A DNA stretch of 40,377 nucleotides, from positions 1 through 40,377 of the forward strand of contig DAOSWM010000024.1 of NCBI GenBank assembly GCA_035380045.1. The letters are read 5' to 3'. A program made the position numbers and the translations under genes. Within the stretch, counting starts at the first letter, position 1. Each line of letters begins with the position of its first letter. The notes below the pieces were generated by a model, which saw nothing but the letters and a program-made list of their open reading frames with translations, did no database searches and was not told where the DNA came from. Source of the stretch: DAOSWM01 sp035380045 (lineage in GTDB: Bacteria; Bacteroidota; Bacteroidia; Bacteroidales; Tenuifilaceae). Positions 25,537 to 34,594 of this stretch are shown piece by piece.

Positions 25537-25902
25537 ATGAATCAAACTAATTACAATAAAAAACTTAAAGGATTCTCAAGAGAACTAAGGAATAACTCAA
25601 CATTGGGTGAAATAATTCTTTGGAAAAAAGTTCTAAGGGCAAAAGAATTTCATGGTTTTCAGTTTAACAGACAATTTATAATTGGGAACTTTATTGTTGA
25701 CTTTATTTGCCGCAAACTAAAGTTAATAATCGAAATTGATGGCTACTCGCATTACTTTAAGCAAGAAAAAGATGCCGAAAGAGATAGAATATTATCTGAT
25801 ATGGGATACACAGTTTTAAGATTTACAGAGAATGAAGTGAGACACAACTTAGACGATGTTGTGTCTCAACTTGAAAAGTTTGTGGAAGAAAAAATTTCCT
25901 GA
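25537..25902 (+). CDS. DUF559 (Vsr/very-short-patch-repair-like) endonuclease domain protein
   Basis: 121 residues. The PD-(D/E)XK-type fold of DUF559 is visible: RNNSTLGEIILWKKVLRAKEFHGFQFNRQFIIGNFIVDFICRKLKLIIEIDGYSHY, with the acidic residues of FIVDF and IIEIDG. QEKDAERDRILSDMGYTVLRFTENEV follows. The family is common in bacteria and usually stands alone; its substrate is not established. Here the gene is bounded by terminal inverted repeats and has an 11-base internal hairpin (TGAGACACAAC 25838-25848 / GTTGTGTCTCA 25858-25868) near its 3' end. The neighbouring methionine genes have no logical link to it, which supports a mobile origin. Confidence 0.9.
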   Translation: MNQTNYNKKLKGFSRELRNNSTLGEIILWKKVLRAKEFHGFQFNRQFIIGNFIVDFICRKLKLIIEIDGYSHYFKQEKDAERDRILSDMGYTVLRFTENEVRHNLDDVVSQLEKFVEEKIS

Positions 25903-25924
25903 TTCAAATATAAAGGCAAGTTAT

Positions 25925-25964
25925 AAATCCCCCTGGCCCCCTTTAGCAAAGGGGGAATTTTCCG
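25925..25964. repeat. Right terminal inverted repeat of the DUF559 element
   Basis: AAATCCCCCTGG then CCCCCTTTAGCAAAGGGGG then AATTTTCCG. It pairs with 25464-25504. The CCCCCTTT-AGC-AAAGGGGG hairpin followed by AATTTT can also act as an intrinsic terminator for the plus-strand gene, and faces the end of metF. Confidence 0.8.
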
Positions 25965-25972
25965 TATAAATT

Positions 25973-26920
25973 CTATAATTCTTTTGCAATTTCAACAATA
26001 TTTTCTGCGCGGCCCATGGTGTAAAGATGAATTATGGGAGCACCGTTTGCAAGCAATTCTTTTGCCTGCGTAATACTCCATTCTACTCCAAGTTTCCAAA
26101 CATCGCGGTTTGTGCTACACTTCGAAATTGCTTTCGAAAGTTCGGTAGGAATTGTTACCCCAAACATTTTGGGTAGAATACTCTGATGATCCTTAACTGC
26201 AACGGGTTTTAATCCCGGAATTATCGGAACGGTGATTCCTGCTTTTCTGCACCGATCAACAAAATCGAAGTAAACTTTATTATCAAAAAACATCTGAGTT
26301 ACAATGTATTCTGCTCCGGCATCAACCTTCTGCTTCAGATGGAAAATATCAGCGTCAAAATTTGGCGATTCCTGATGTTTCTCGGGATAACCGGCAACTC
26401 CAACCGAAAAATGTGTTGGAATGGGATTTTCAACATACTTCTCCATGTACTCGCCCTTATTCATTTGCATAATTTGCTTCAGCAAATCGTCTGCATGATT
26501 ATGTCCCTCGGGATGTGGCTCGAACTTTCCCGTAATTTTATCGCCATCGCCCCGGAGAACCAGAAGATTTCTGATTCCCAAAAAATCCAAATCAATCAGT
26601 GCTTCCTCGGTTTCGCGCTGCGAAAATCCGCCGCAAATAATATGCGGAACCACATCAACTTTATACTTTCCAATTATTGCGGCAGCAATTCCAACCGTGC
26701 CGGGACGTTTCCTGACAACTGCCGGAGTTTTTCGTCCGTTAACATTGATGTAAGTAAGTTCCTCACGATGGTACGTAATGTTTATGTACGGCGGATTGAA
26801 TTCCATTAGCTGGTCGAGCGTAGAAAAAATTGTATTGATACTGCTACCTTTTACTGGCGGTAAAAGTTCGAAAGAAAGGCGCGAGCCTTTTAAATTATTG
26901 AGATGTTCAGGTATTGTCAT
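25973..26920 (-). CDS. metF: 5,10-methylenetetrahydrofolate reductase
   Basis: 315 residues, the usual single-domain bacterial length. Reduces methylene-THF to methyl-THF, the methyl donor for MetH. Seen: SFELLPPVKG near the N-terminus with the conserved Glu, NITYHRE, LVLRGD (about residues 120-125), FSVGVAGYPEKHQESPNFDADIFHLKQKVDAGAEYIVTQMFFDN, and IIPGLKPV. Last gene of the minus-strand methionine block, 78 bases after metH, with an inverted repeat in that spacer. The stop is followed within 8 bases by the right arm of the DUF559 element. Confidence 0.96.
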   Translation of the reverse strand: MTIPEHLNNLKGSRLSFELLPPVKGSSINTIFSTLDQLMEFNPPYINITYHREELTYINVNGRKTPAVVRKRPGTVGIAAAIIGKYKVDVVPHIICGGFSQRETEEALIDLDFLGIRNLLVLRGDGDKITGKFEPHPEGHNHADDLLKQIMQMNKGEYMEKYVENPIPTHFSVGVAGYPEKHQESPNFDADIFHLKQKVDAGAEYIVTQMFFDNKVYFDFVDRCRKAGITVPIIPGLKPVAVKDHQSILPKMFGVTIPTELSKAISKCSTNRDVWKLGVEWSITQAKELLANGAPIIHLYTMGRAENIVEIAKEL

Positions 26921-26934
26921 TTTTATTAATTTTT

Positions 26935-26991
26935 ACCACACTAGGCACAAAAGACACATTAACCTATTGTTACTACTGTGCCTATTGTGGT
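26935..26991. repeat. Inverted repeat in the metH-metF spacer
   Basis: ACCACACTAGGCACA (26935-26949) and TGTGCCTATTGTGGT (26977-26991) pair with a single mismatch across a 27-base loop. No T-run follows on the minus strand, so it is not a standard terminator. It could tune expression of metF or stabilise RNA. Confidence 0.7.
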
Positions 26992-26998
26992 TATGATT

Positions 26999-29900
26999 CT
27001 ATATATTATTCGGTATAAATCGTTTTGTTTCCTCAATGCTACTTCCCATCCGCTTCGAATAGTTTTCAATTTGTTCACTATCAATTTTTCCAACATTAAA
27101 ATATTTTGATTCAGGATGAGAAAAATAGTATCCCGAAACCGATGCAGCAGGTAACATCATCAAACTTTCTGTTAACTCAATTCCTGCATTATTTTTAGCA
27201 TCAAGCAACCTAAAAATTTCTGCTTTTTGCCTATGATCGGGACAAGATGGATAACCCGGTGCAGGGCGAATTCCAACGTAGTTCTCCTTCAGGAACTCTT
27301 CAACCTCAATGTTTTCGCTTTGGGCGTAACCCCAAATTTCGCAACGAACTTTTTCGTGCATAACTTCGGCAAAAGCCTCGGCTAGCCTATCGGCTAAAAC
27401 TTTGCAAAGAATTGCGCTGTAATCGTCACCCTTTTCTGAAAAATCTTTTGCCAACTTATCTACGCCAATTCCTGCTGTAACAGCAAAGATTCCAACCCAG
27501 TCATCAATATTTGAACCAACAGGCGCAATAAAATCAGATAAGCAAAGGTTTGGTTCTCCAGCTGCTTTTATTTCCTGATTCCGAAACTGCGGAAATTTTG
27601 CAGCAATTTTGGTTCTGGATTCATCCTCAAAAACAAGGATATCATCATCCTGCGAAGCAGCCGGAAGAATTGCCACAACCCCATTTGCTGTAAGATTTTT
27701 GTCTTTAACTATCCAATCGAGCAGATTGTAGGCATCGTTGTAAAGTTTAAGCGCTTCCTTCCCTTTTATTGAATCACTCAAAATCTGCGGATACTTTCCT
27801 TTCATCTCCCAAGCATGGAAAAAGTAAGTCCAGTCGATGTATTTCCTCAATTCTTCAATCGGATATTCGTTGAAAATAAATACTCCAGATTCTTTAGGTT
27901 TTGGCGGAACGTACTTCTCCCAATTAATTTTTAAATGATTTTTTCTGGCATCACTTAAACTTATTTTAGTAGGATTTGCATCTTTATAATTCTTAATAAC
28001 TTTTTCGTAATCTGCATCTATCCTACTTATCAGCTGCAATTTCTTTTCGGGAGTCAACAATTCAGTAGCAACCGAACTTGCCTGCGACGCATCCTTAATG
28101 TGTATTACTCCACCAGAATAGTTTGGTAAAATTTTAAGCGCAGTGTGAAGTTTCGATGTTGTGGCTCCACCAATTAACAGCGGAATTTTAAGCCCTTTCC
28201 GTTCCATTTCTGCTGCTACGTGACACATTTCGTCCAGCGATGGAGTAATTAATCCGCTTAAACCAACAATATCAACTTGTTGATTAATTGCGGTTTCAAT
28301 AATTTTCTCGGCAGGAACCATCACTCCAAGATCGATAATTTCGAAGCCATTGCAGGCCAGAACAACTCCAACAATATTTTTCCCGATATCATGAACATCG
28401 CCTTTTACTGTTGCCAGCAAAATTTTCCCACGCAAAACTGATTTTTTCTCACTCTCGATATGCGGTTCAAGAATTGCAACTGCCTGCTTCATCACTCTGG
28501 CGCTTTTTACAACCTGTGGAAGAAACATGCGGCCCGTTCCAAAAAGTTCTCCAACAACCTTCATCCCGTCCATCAGCGGTTCCTCTATAACTTTTAGCGC
28601 CGATTTATAGAAGTCGAGCGCTTCTGCAACATCCAAATCAATAAACTCGGTTATTCCCTTTACCAACGCATGCTCCAACCTTTTGCTTACCGATTGATTT
28701 CTCCACTCAAGTTTTTTTGAGACTTCTTCCTTCTCATCATGAGATTCCTGCGCGTACATCAGCAACCTTTCGGTTGCTTCTTTTCGTCGGTTAAGAACCA
28801 AATCTTCGGTTAACTTAAGCAAATCAGGTTCTATTTCAGTATAAACCTGCAATTGCGACGGATTTACAATTCCCATATCCATTCCTGCATTTACTGCATG
28901 GAAAAGAAAAACCGAATGGATTGCCTCGCGAACCCTATCGTTTCCTCTGAAGGCAAACGATAAATTGCTTACTCCTCCGCTAACTTTGGCAAAAGGAAGA
29001 TTCTGCTTTATCCACCGTGTTGTTTCAATGAAACTTACTGCTAAATCAGCATGTTCCCTCATTCCGGTTCCAATTGCCATTACATTCGGATCGATAATTA
29101 TATCGCAAGGATTTACGCCAACTTTGTTCACCAAAATACTATAGCTACGTTCTGCAATCTCAATTCTGCGCTGTGTTGAAGCAGCCTGACCATTCTCATC
29201 GAAAAGCATAACCACCATTGCTGCTCCATAACTTTTTATGATTTTGGCATGCTCAATAAACTTCGTTTCACCCTCCTTCAAACTTATTGAGTTCACTATG
29301 CTTTTTCCCTGAATACATTTTAGTCCGGCTTCAATAATGCTAAAGCGCGACGAATCAATCATAAACGGAACTCGACAAATTTCCGGTTCTGCTGCAAGCA
29401 AATTCAGAAAAGTTACCATTGCCTTTTCGCCATCGATAAGCGCATCGTCCATGCAAATATCGATGACTTGTGCGCCGCCCTCAACCTGCTCGCGGGCAAC
29501 CGAAACAGCTTCATCATACTTGCCTTCGGCAATTAGGCGGGCAAATTTTTTTGAACCGGCAACATTTGTTCGTTCGCCAATATTCACAAAATTTGTATTG
29601 GGACGAATCTCCAGCAACTCTAAACCGCTTAACCTTGTATATTTTGGAATTTCAGGAATTATTCTTGGCGAATAACGATTTGCAACTTTAGCAATTTGCC
29701 TAACATGTTCGGGCGATGTTCCGCAACATCCACCAACAATATTCAGCCAACGGTTTTTCAGCATTTGCTCCACAAGATTCGCCATTTCCCGAGCCGATTG
29801 ATCGTAACCTCCCAGCTCGTTTGGTAAACCTGCATTTGGATGTGCGCTAACAAAAAACTCAGTATTTTCTGAAAGTTCTTCAATATACGGAATCAATTGC

Positions 29901-30652
29901 TCTGCACCAAGAGCGCAATTTAGACCGATGCTGAAAAGTGGAAAATGGCTAACCGATTCAACGAATGCCCGAAGCGTTTGACCTGAAAGCGTCCGACCGC
30001 TGGCATCGGTTATAGTTCCAGAAACCATTACTGGAATATCCAGATTTTTTTCTTCCAGAATTTTGCCAATGGCAAATAGCGCAGCCTTAGCATTTAGCGT
30101 ATCGAAAATTGTTTCGACCAGAAGTAAATCCGCGCCGCCTTCAACCAAACCATAAACCTGCTCTTTGTACGAATTTACTAACATATCAAAAGTCACTGCA
30201 CGGAATGCAGGATTATTCACATCGGGGGACATGGATGCAGTTCGGTTCGTAGGTCCAATGGATCCGGCCACAAATCGTGGTTTATCAGGATTTATTTTTG
30301 TGAATTCATCACAAGCCTTTCTGGCAATTCGGGCTGCTTCACGATTTATTTCACGAACAAGATTTTCAGTTCCGTAATCGCTCTGCGAAATTCTGTTTGC
30401 GTTAAAAGTATTTGTTTCAACAATATCAGCCCCAGCCTCCAAATACGAGCGATGAATCTGCTCCACCACATCGGGACGAGTTAACACCAAAATATCGTTA
30501 TTTCCCTTTAACAGCGATGGGTGTTCAGCAAACCTGCTTCCCCGAAAATCCTCCTCGGTCAGTATAAATTTTTGCAGCTGCGTACCCATTGCCCCATCGA
30601 GGACAAGGATACGCTGGGTGATTATTTTATTTAATATTTCTTTTGTTGACAT
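26999..30652 (-). CDS. metH: Cobalamin-dependent methionine synthase
   Basis: 1217 residues, full four-module length. It moves a methyl group from methyl-THF to homocysteine via B12. Modules: homocysteine-binding/zinc domain (about 1-330, DGAMGTQLQ, zinc Cys pair in GGCCGTSPEH), pterin-binding domain (about 355-620, NIGERTNVAGSKKFARLI), B12 cap and Rossmann domain (about 650-880, DVHDIGKNIVG with axial His 754; GLSGLITPSLDEM), and the AdoMet reactivation domain (about 900-1200, RPAPGYPSCPDH). All expected motifs are present, so the enzyme should be active and B12-requiring. Preceded by a heptad-repeat leader rather than a riboswitch. Confidence 0.98.
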   Translation of the reverse strand: MSTKEILNKIITQRILVLDGAMGTQLQKFILTEEDFRGSRFAEHPSLLKGNNDILVLTRPDVVEQIHRSYLEAGADIVETNTFNANRISQSDYGTENLVREINREAARIARKACDEFTKINPDKPRFVAGSIGPTNRTASMSPDVNNPAFRAVTFDMLVNSYKEQVYGLVEGGADLLLVETIFDTLNAKAALFAIGKILEEKNLDIPVMVSGTITDASGRTLSGQTLRAFVESVSHFPLFSIGLNCALGAEQLIPYIEELSENTEFFVSAHPNAGLPNELGGYDQSAREMANLVEQMLKNRWLNIVGGCCGTSPEHVRQIAKVANRYSPRIIPEIPKYTRLSGLELLEIRPNTNFVNIGERTNVAGSKKFARLIAEGKYDEAVSVAREQVEGGAQVIDICMDDALIDGEKAMVTFLNLLAAEPEICRVPFMIDSSRFSIIEAGLKCIQGKSIVNSISLKEGETKFIEHAKIIKSYGAAMVVMLFDENGQAASTQRRIEIAERSYSILVNKVGVNPCDIIIDPNVMAIGTGMREHADLAVSFIETTRWIKQNLPFAKVSGGVSNLSFAFRGNDRVREAIHSVFLFHAVNAGMDMGIVNPSQLQVYTEIEPDLLKLTEDLVLNRRKEATERLLMYAQESHDEKEEVSKKLEWRNQSVSKRLEHALVKGITEFIDLDVAEALDFYKSALKVIEEPLMDGMKVVGELFGTGRMFLPQVVKSARVMKQAVAILEPHIESEKKSVLRGKILLATVKGDVHDIGKNIVGVVLACNGFEIIDLGVMVPAEKIIETAINQQVDIVGLSGLITPSLDEMCHVAAEMERKGLKIPLLIGGATTSKLHTALKILPNYSGGVIHIKDASQASSVATELLTPEKKLQLISRIDADYEKVIKNYKDANPTKISLSDARKNHLKINWEKYVPPKPKESGVFIFNEYPIEELRKYIDWTYFFHAWEMKGKYPQILSDSIKGKEALKLYNDAYNLLDWIVKDKNLTANGVVAILPAASQDDDILVFEDESRTKIAAKFPQFRNQEIKAAGEPNLCLSDFIAPVGSNIDDWVGIFAVTAGIGVDKLAKDFSEKGDDYSAILCKVLADRLAEAFAEVMHEKVRCEIWGYAQSENIEVEEFLKENYVGIRPAPGYPSCPDHRQKAEIFRLLDAKNNAGIELTESLMMLPAASVSGYYFSHPESKYFNVGKIDSEQIENYSKRMGSSIEETKRFIPNNI

Positions 30653-30660
30653 CGCTCTTT

Positions 30661-30757
30661 GATTTAAGAATGAGGATTAACGATTTAAGATTTTAGAAGT
30701 TATAGTGGAGAAAAAATCACAAATCACAAATCACAAATCGTTAATCTCTAATCGATA
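30661..30757. repeat. Opposed heptamer arrays in the hom-metH spacer
   Basis: On the plus strand six 7-base units of GATTNNN type (30661-30702) are followed by 13 bases and then six units of ATCNNNN type (30716-30757), including ATCACAA three times. The two halves are inverted with respect to each other, with a perfect 12-base pair GATTAACGATTT (30675-30686 / 30735-30746). The array occupies nearly the whole spacer upstream of metH. Confidence 0.85.
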
Positions 30758-30761
30758 TTCC

Positions 30762-31970
30762 TCAGATTCCTTCCGGTGTTTCCAAAAACGCAAGGAATAC
30801 ATCCAGTTTTCCTATCAATTTCTGAATTTTATGCAGATTTTTCAGGTTGATAGTTCCCGTAACGTAGTTGAAATCACGCCCGCTGTACTTTTCATCGATA
30901 CTCTCAAAATCGAAATGTCCAAAATCGATTATATCCTTATATCGCAGATAAATCTTAATATTTACATCGTTCGAAAAGTTTGGCGTTTCAAAGTACTTAC
31001 GTTTTTTGTACTCGTACCTGTAACCATGCATGCGAGCAGTAATATCCGATAAAACTGCGCTTCCGGTTGGAAATCCGCCCGCTCCTTTTCCAAACATAAA
31101 CTGTTTTTCGTAGAATTCTCCACGAATTATTACTCCATTGTACTCGTCCTCAACGTTATAAATATAATCATCGGGTTTTACCAGCTTAGGCATCACCAAC
31201 AAGTTAAACGAATTTCCGTTAATCTTGGTTGCCTGCGCAATAAGTTTAATCTTCAACCCTTTCTCACGTGCAAAACGGATATCAAAACTGTTGAGTTTAT
31301 TGATTCCCACAACAAAAACCTGATCAGGATTAACAATGGTTCCAAAACCATGCGCAGCCAGAATTATCAGCTTGCTAAGGGAATCCAGTCCGCTTACATC
31401 TAATGTTGGATCAGCCTCGGCATAGCCAAGTTCCTGAGCTTTTCGCAGCGCTTCCTGATACGAACTATTCTCATTGAAAATTTTTGAAAGGATGTAGTTC
31501 GATGATCCATTAAGAATTCCTGTGATTGAGAGGAGTAGATCGTTATCGTAATACTCCTCAAGATTTCGAATAACAGGAATACTGCCGCAGGCAGAAGCAT
31601 CGTAGAGCAGTGCGCTTCCGGTTTGATGCTGAATTTCAATCAACTCATCCAAATGCGTTGCAAGCATTTTTTTATTTCCCGATACAACGCTTTTTCCTGA
31701 AAGCAAAGCGGACTTCACGATATTATAGGCTTCATCAGCATCGCTGATTAGTTCAACAACCAGGTTGATTTCAGGATCGTTGATAATTTTTTGTGAATCA
31801 GTACAGAAAATTTCTCTTGCAAGGGAACGCTCCTTTTGGGGTTCCTTAATGCAAATGGTTTTTATTTGGGCTTTTGTTGCCGGACTCTTTTGTAGAACGT
31901 GGTAAAGGCCTTCGCCTACCACTCCAAATCCAAAAAGTCCAATTGTTTGTTTGGTATCTTGTGTTTTCAT
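30762..31970 (-). CDS. hom: Homoserine dehydrogenase
   Basis: 402 residues from the ATG at 31970. A GTG at 32000 overlaps the metX stop but adds ten repeat-encoded residues (RTNAQTNK). Reduces aspartate semialdehyde to homoserine, feeding metX. Nucleotide-binding motif TIGLFGFGVVGEGLYHVL, SGNKKMLATH, GILNGSSNYILSKI, AEADPTLDVSGLDSLSKLIILAAHGFG (catalytic Asp/Lys region) and GKGAGGFPTGSAVLSDI are all present. The C-terminus (about 330-402) is shorter than in enzymes with a full ACT domain, so feedback by threonine is doubtful. It is the stand-alone type, not fused to aspartokinase. Confidence 0.93.
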   Translation of the reverse strand: MKTQDTKQTIGLFGFGVVGEGLYHVLQKSPATKAQIKTICIKEPQKERSLAREIFCTDSQKIINDPEINLVVELISDADEAYNIVKSALLSGKSVVSGNKKMLATHLDELIEIQHQTGSALLYDASACGSIPVIRNLEEYYDNDLLLSITGILNGSSNYILSKIFNENSSYQEALRKAQELGYAEADPTLDVSGLDSLSKLIILAAHGFGTIVNPDQVFVVGINKLNSFDIRFAREKGLKIKLIAQATKINGNSFNLLVMPKLVKPDDYIYNVEDEYNGVIIRGEFYEKQFMFGKGAGGFPTGSAVLSDITARMHGYRYEYKKRKYFETPNFSNDVNIKIYLRYKDIIDFGHFDFESIDEKYSGRDFNYVTGTINLKNLHKIQKLIGKLDVFLAFLETPEGI

Positions 31971-31973
31971 TTT

Positions 31974-31997
31974 GTTTGTTTGTGCGTTTGTGCGTTT
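31974..31997. repeat. Short direct repeats in the metX-hom spacer
   Basis: GTTTGTGC at 31978-31985 and again at 31986-31993, with partial copies GTTT on each side. The array fills the 26-base spacer between the metX stop and the preferred hom ATG. Confidence 0.65.
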
Positions 31998-33019
31998 CAC
32001 TTTGTGTGAAATAGAAATTCGTTAATAATCTCACTTAACTTTTCATTTTCGATCAGAAATCCATCGTGGCCAAATGCTGAGTCAATCTCAGCGTAGATTG
32101 CTCCTGGAATCAGATCAGCCAGCATTTTTTGCTCCTGCGGAGGAAATAGAATATCAGTTGTAATTCCAATGCAGAGCGTTTTTGCTTTTACTTTGGAAAG
32201 TGCATCCGCAAAACTTCCGCGACCGCGGGCCACATTATGCGTATCCTGACTTCGGGTAATTGAGTGGTAACAATGTGCATTAAACCTGTCAATCAACTTT
32301 TTCCCCTGATATCGCTGGTAACTGGAAGCACGAAAATCCGAAACTTTCTCGTTGTCACTTTCCGATTGAGTTAAGTTGTACGCTTCGTAACCTCGGTAAC
32401 TTAAAAGTCCAAGTCCACGTGCAGCAGCCAATCCGGCTTTCCCTCCGTTCGGATCGCCATTAAAAAAGGTTGAGTCGGCTTCTATGGACATTCGCTCAGT
32501 TTCGTTGATTGCAATTGCCCAAGCTGTTTGCATGTAAGTTGTTGCAATCAGCATCATATTTTCAAATCTTTCAGGATACATGATTGCCCACTCCATACTT
32601 TGAAATCCTCCGATTGATCCGCCGGTAACAAGGAAAATTTTATCAATTCCCAGATGTTCACGTAAAATTTCGTGAGCATTTGCCCAATCGCGAACTGTGA
32701 TCAATGGAAAATTGTTTAACCATTGTTTCCCTGTATTCGGATTTATGCTAAGTGCTCCGGTTGTTCCGTAACAACTTCCAAGAATATTTGCGCAAACAAG
32801 ATTGTATTTTTCCGGATCGAAAAGTTTTCCCTTGCCAACCATTCCCGGCCACCAATCCTCTGCGTCGGAGTTGGCAGTTAAGGCGTGGCAAATCCAAATT
32901 ACAGGTTTCTGTTTATTAATGATTTCCTCAGAAATATGGTAGCAAATCTCAATATCTGTAAGAATTTCACCAGATTCTAGTTTAAATTCTCCTTTGTGAG
33001 TGTAGGTTTTTCCGATCAT
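31997..33019 (-). CDS. metX: Homoserine O-acyltransferase (acetyltransferase type)
   Basis: 340 residues, alpha/beta hydrolase fold. Activates homoserine with an acyl group from acetyl-CoA for MetY. Nucleophile elbow VTGGSIGGFQSMEW with catalytic Ser 135; ICHALTANSDAEDWW near the oxyanion site; GLGLLSYRG block; GITTDILFPP holds the likely Asp; DSAFGHDGFLIE the catalytic His. Whether acetyl or succinyl is transferred cannot be proven by this reading, but the MetX fold next to MetY favours acetyl. It lies 19 bases after metY; that spacer contains several GAAATT-type short repeats. Confidence 0.95.
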   Translation of the reverse strand: MIGKTYTHKGEFKLESGEILTDIEICYHISEEIINKQKPVIWICHALTANSDAEDWWPGMVGKGKLFDPEKYNLVCANILGSCYGTTGALSINPNTGKQWLNNFPLITVRDWANAHEILREHLGIDKIFLVTGGSIGGFQSMEWAIMYPERFENMMLIATTYMQTAWAIAINETERMSIEADSTFFNGDPNGGKAGLAAARGLGLLSYRGYEAYNLTQSESDNEKVSDFRASSYQRYQGKKLIDRFNAHCYHSITRSQDTHNVARGRGSFADALSKVKAKTLCIGITTDILFPPQEQKMLADLIPGAIYAEIDSAFGHDGFLIENEKLSEIINEFLFHTK

Positions 33020-33038
33020 TTCAAAATTTCAATTTCTA

Positions 33039-34322
33039 TTAAATTTCCTTTAGTGCGTTCTCAAAATCCCCAATAATATCATCAACGTGCTCTAATCCAA
33101 CCGAAACTCTCAGCAAGCTGGGTGTTACGCCGGCTTTTTTCTGTTCATCCTTGCTGAGCTGCTGATGCGTTGTGTTTGCCGGTTGGATTATAAGCGTTCG
33201 CGAATCGCCAACATTGGCAACGTGGTTCACCAACTTTAGACTGTCAACAACTCTAGAAGTTTTATTTTGATCACCATCAATTTCAAAAGTCAGCACGCTT
33301 CCAAAACCATTTTTAAAATACTTTTTGGCTAAACTATGAGAAAAATGCTCTTCTAAACCTAAATAGTTCACAAACTTAACTTTAGGATGAGTTTTTAACC
33401 AATGTGCAAGTTTCAACGCATTTTCACATTGACGCTCAACCCGCAACGAAAGAGTTTCCAATCCGTGAAGCATCAAAAAAGAATTAAACGGACTAATGCA
33501 TGGGCCCAAATCGCGAAGACCTTCGCAACGAGCACGCGCAATGAATGCAGCATTACCGAATTTCTCGGTATATTTTAGTCCATGATATCCGGCAGATGCC
33601 TCGGAAAGCAAGGAAAATTTTCCATTATTCCAGTCAAAGTTACCTGAATCGGTAACAACTCCACCAAGAACAGTTCCATGCCCGTTTATCCACTTTGTGG
33701 CCGATTGAACCACAATGTGAGCGCCGAACTCAACTGGGCGACAAAGAAATCCCGCTGCCGCAAACGTATTATCAACAATTAAGGGAATTCCATACTTTCC
33801 TGACAACTTGTTTATTTCATTAAAATCAGGAACTGAAAAACCGGGATTTCCAATTGTTTCAACATAAATTGCTTTTGTTGTAGAATCAATTTCTGCCTCA
33901 ATATCTTCGCTGCTATTACTTTTCGCAAAACGAGAATTGATTCCAAGATTTTTCAGGTAAACTTTCAGCTGATTGAATGTTCCACCGTAAAGGTATGGCG
34001 AAGCAACCAGCGAATCGCCTGCTGAAAGAATTGTTGTAATTGCAATTAGCTGAGCAGCATGTCCCGATGAAACAACTAGCGAATCGATTCCTCCTTCAAG
34101 CGCAGTGATTCTTTTTTCAAGAATTTCGGTTGTTGGATTTGTTATCCGGCTGTAGATGTTTCCTTGCTCCTCCAGAGCAAAAAGTTGCTGTGCATGTTTG
34201 CTATCCTTAAATCGGTAAGCAGTTGTAAGGTAAAGCGGCACAGCTTGCGACAACGAAACCGGATCGGGTTCATAGCCTGCGTGTATTTGAAGAGTTTCGT
34301 AGCTATATGGTTGATTATTCAT
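33039..34322 (-). CDS. metY: O-acetylhomoserine sulfhydrylase (aminocarboxypropyltransferase)
   Basis: 427 residues from the ATG at 34322; the frame extends to a TTG at 34334 that is not needed. PLP enzyme that makes homocysteine directly from O-acetylhomoserine and sulfide. Family motifs: LQIHAGYEPDP at the N-terminus, RITNPTTEILEKRI, SSGHAAQLIAI, IVDNTFAAAGFLCRP and VVQSATKWINGHG with PLP-binding Lys 210. TLIIQPANTTHQQLS is typical of MetY rather than of cystathionine synthases. First gene of the methionine block. A SAM-I aptamer lies in its leader about 270 bases upstream. Confidence 0.96.
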   Translation of the reverse strand: MNNQPYSYETLQIHAGYEPDPVSLSQAVPLYLTTAYRFKDSKHAQQLFALEEQGNIYSRITNPTTEILEKRITALEGGIDSLVVSSGHAAQLIAITTILSAGDSLVASPYLYGGTFNQLKVYLKNLGINSRFAKSNSSEDIEAEIDSTTKAIYVETIGNPGFSVPDFNEINKLSGKYGIPLIVDNTFAAAGFLCRPVEFGAHIVVQSATKWINGHGTVLGGVVTDSGNFDWNNGKFSLLSEASAGYHGLKYTEKFGNAAFIARARCEGLRDLGPCISPFNSFLMLHGLETLSLRVERQCENALKLAHWLKTHPKVKFVNYLGLEEHFSHSLAKKYFKNGFGSVLTFEIDGDQNKTSRVVDSLKLVNHVANVGDSRTLIIQPANTTHQQLSKDEQKKAGVTPSLLRVSVGLEHVDDIIGDFENALKEI

Positions 34323-34336
34323 TTTTATTATCAAAA

Positions 34337-34371
34337 TGTAAAATGTAAAACAATAAATGAAAAATGTAAAA
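34337..34371. repeat. Heptamer array upstream of metY
   Basis: Five 7-base units on the plus strand: TGTAAAA, TGTAAAA, CAATAAA, TGAAAAA, TGTAAAA. The array ends 14 bases before the metY ATG. Confidence 0.75.
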
Positions 34372-34594
34372 GTATATTGCCCCCAGCAATCCCTTGGACT
34401 GCAAAGAGTAAACCCATCCTATTCAGGGGCTAAAAATTACCAGCTGCGCTGGCCGCGCATGGAACATGCCGACCCATTTTGGCTGCTACAGAGAAATGAA
34501 AATCGGTGTTGGATAAACGACAACACTACGCCTGCTTTGGCAAAAAAGAAAGTGAAATGGAAAACGTTTTTTGTTTTCATAAACTGGTTTTTAA
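34372..34594 (-). other. Long hairpin-rich leader segment between SAM aptamer and metY
   Basis: About 220 bases without a credible gene. Small hairpins: GAAAAC/GTTTTC (34560-34578) just after the aptamer with T-rich sequence behind it on the minus strand, GTGTTG/CAACAC near 34506-34526, GCATG/CATGC near 34457-34469, and CCAGC/GCTGG near 34440-34452. The first is a candidate expression platform. The rest resembles a dispersed intergenic repeat that has landed in the leader (inference). Confidence 0.5.

Larger units (their letters stand above)
25464..25964. mobile_element. Putative compact element: DUF559 endonuclease between inverted repeats
   Basis: Imperfect 40-base terminal inverted repeats enclose one gene with its own promoter and almost no spare DNA. 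There is no transposase. It sits between the assembly gap and the end of metF, 8 bases from the metF stop. No target-site duplication could be recognised. That it moves as a unit is inference. Confidence 0.55.

Noticed and set aside
26339..26809. 156-codon plus-strand open frame opposite metF
   Set aside because: It lies wholly within the intact metF gene on the other strand and shows no recognisable domain.
30653..30761. SAM or cobalamin riboswitch in front of metH
   Set aside because: The spacer is filled by heptad repeats, and neither the S-box core nor a B12-box-like sequence was found.
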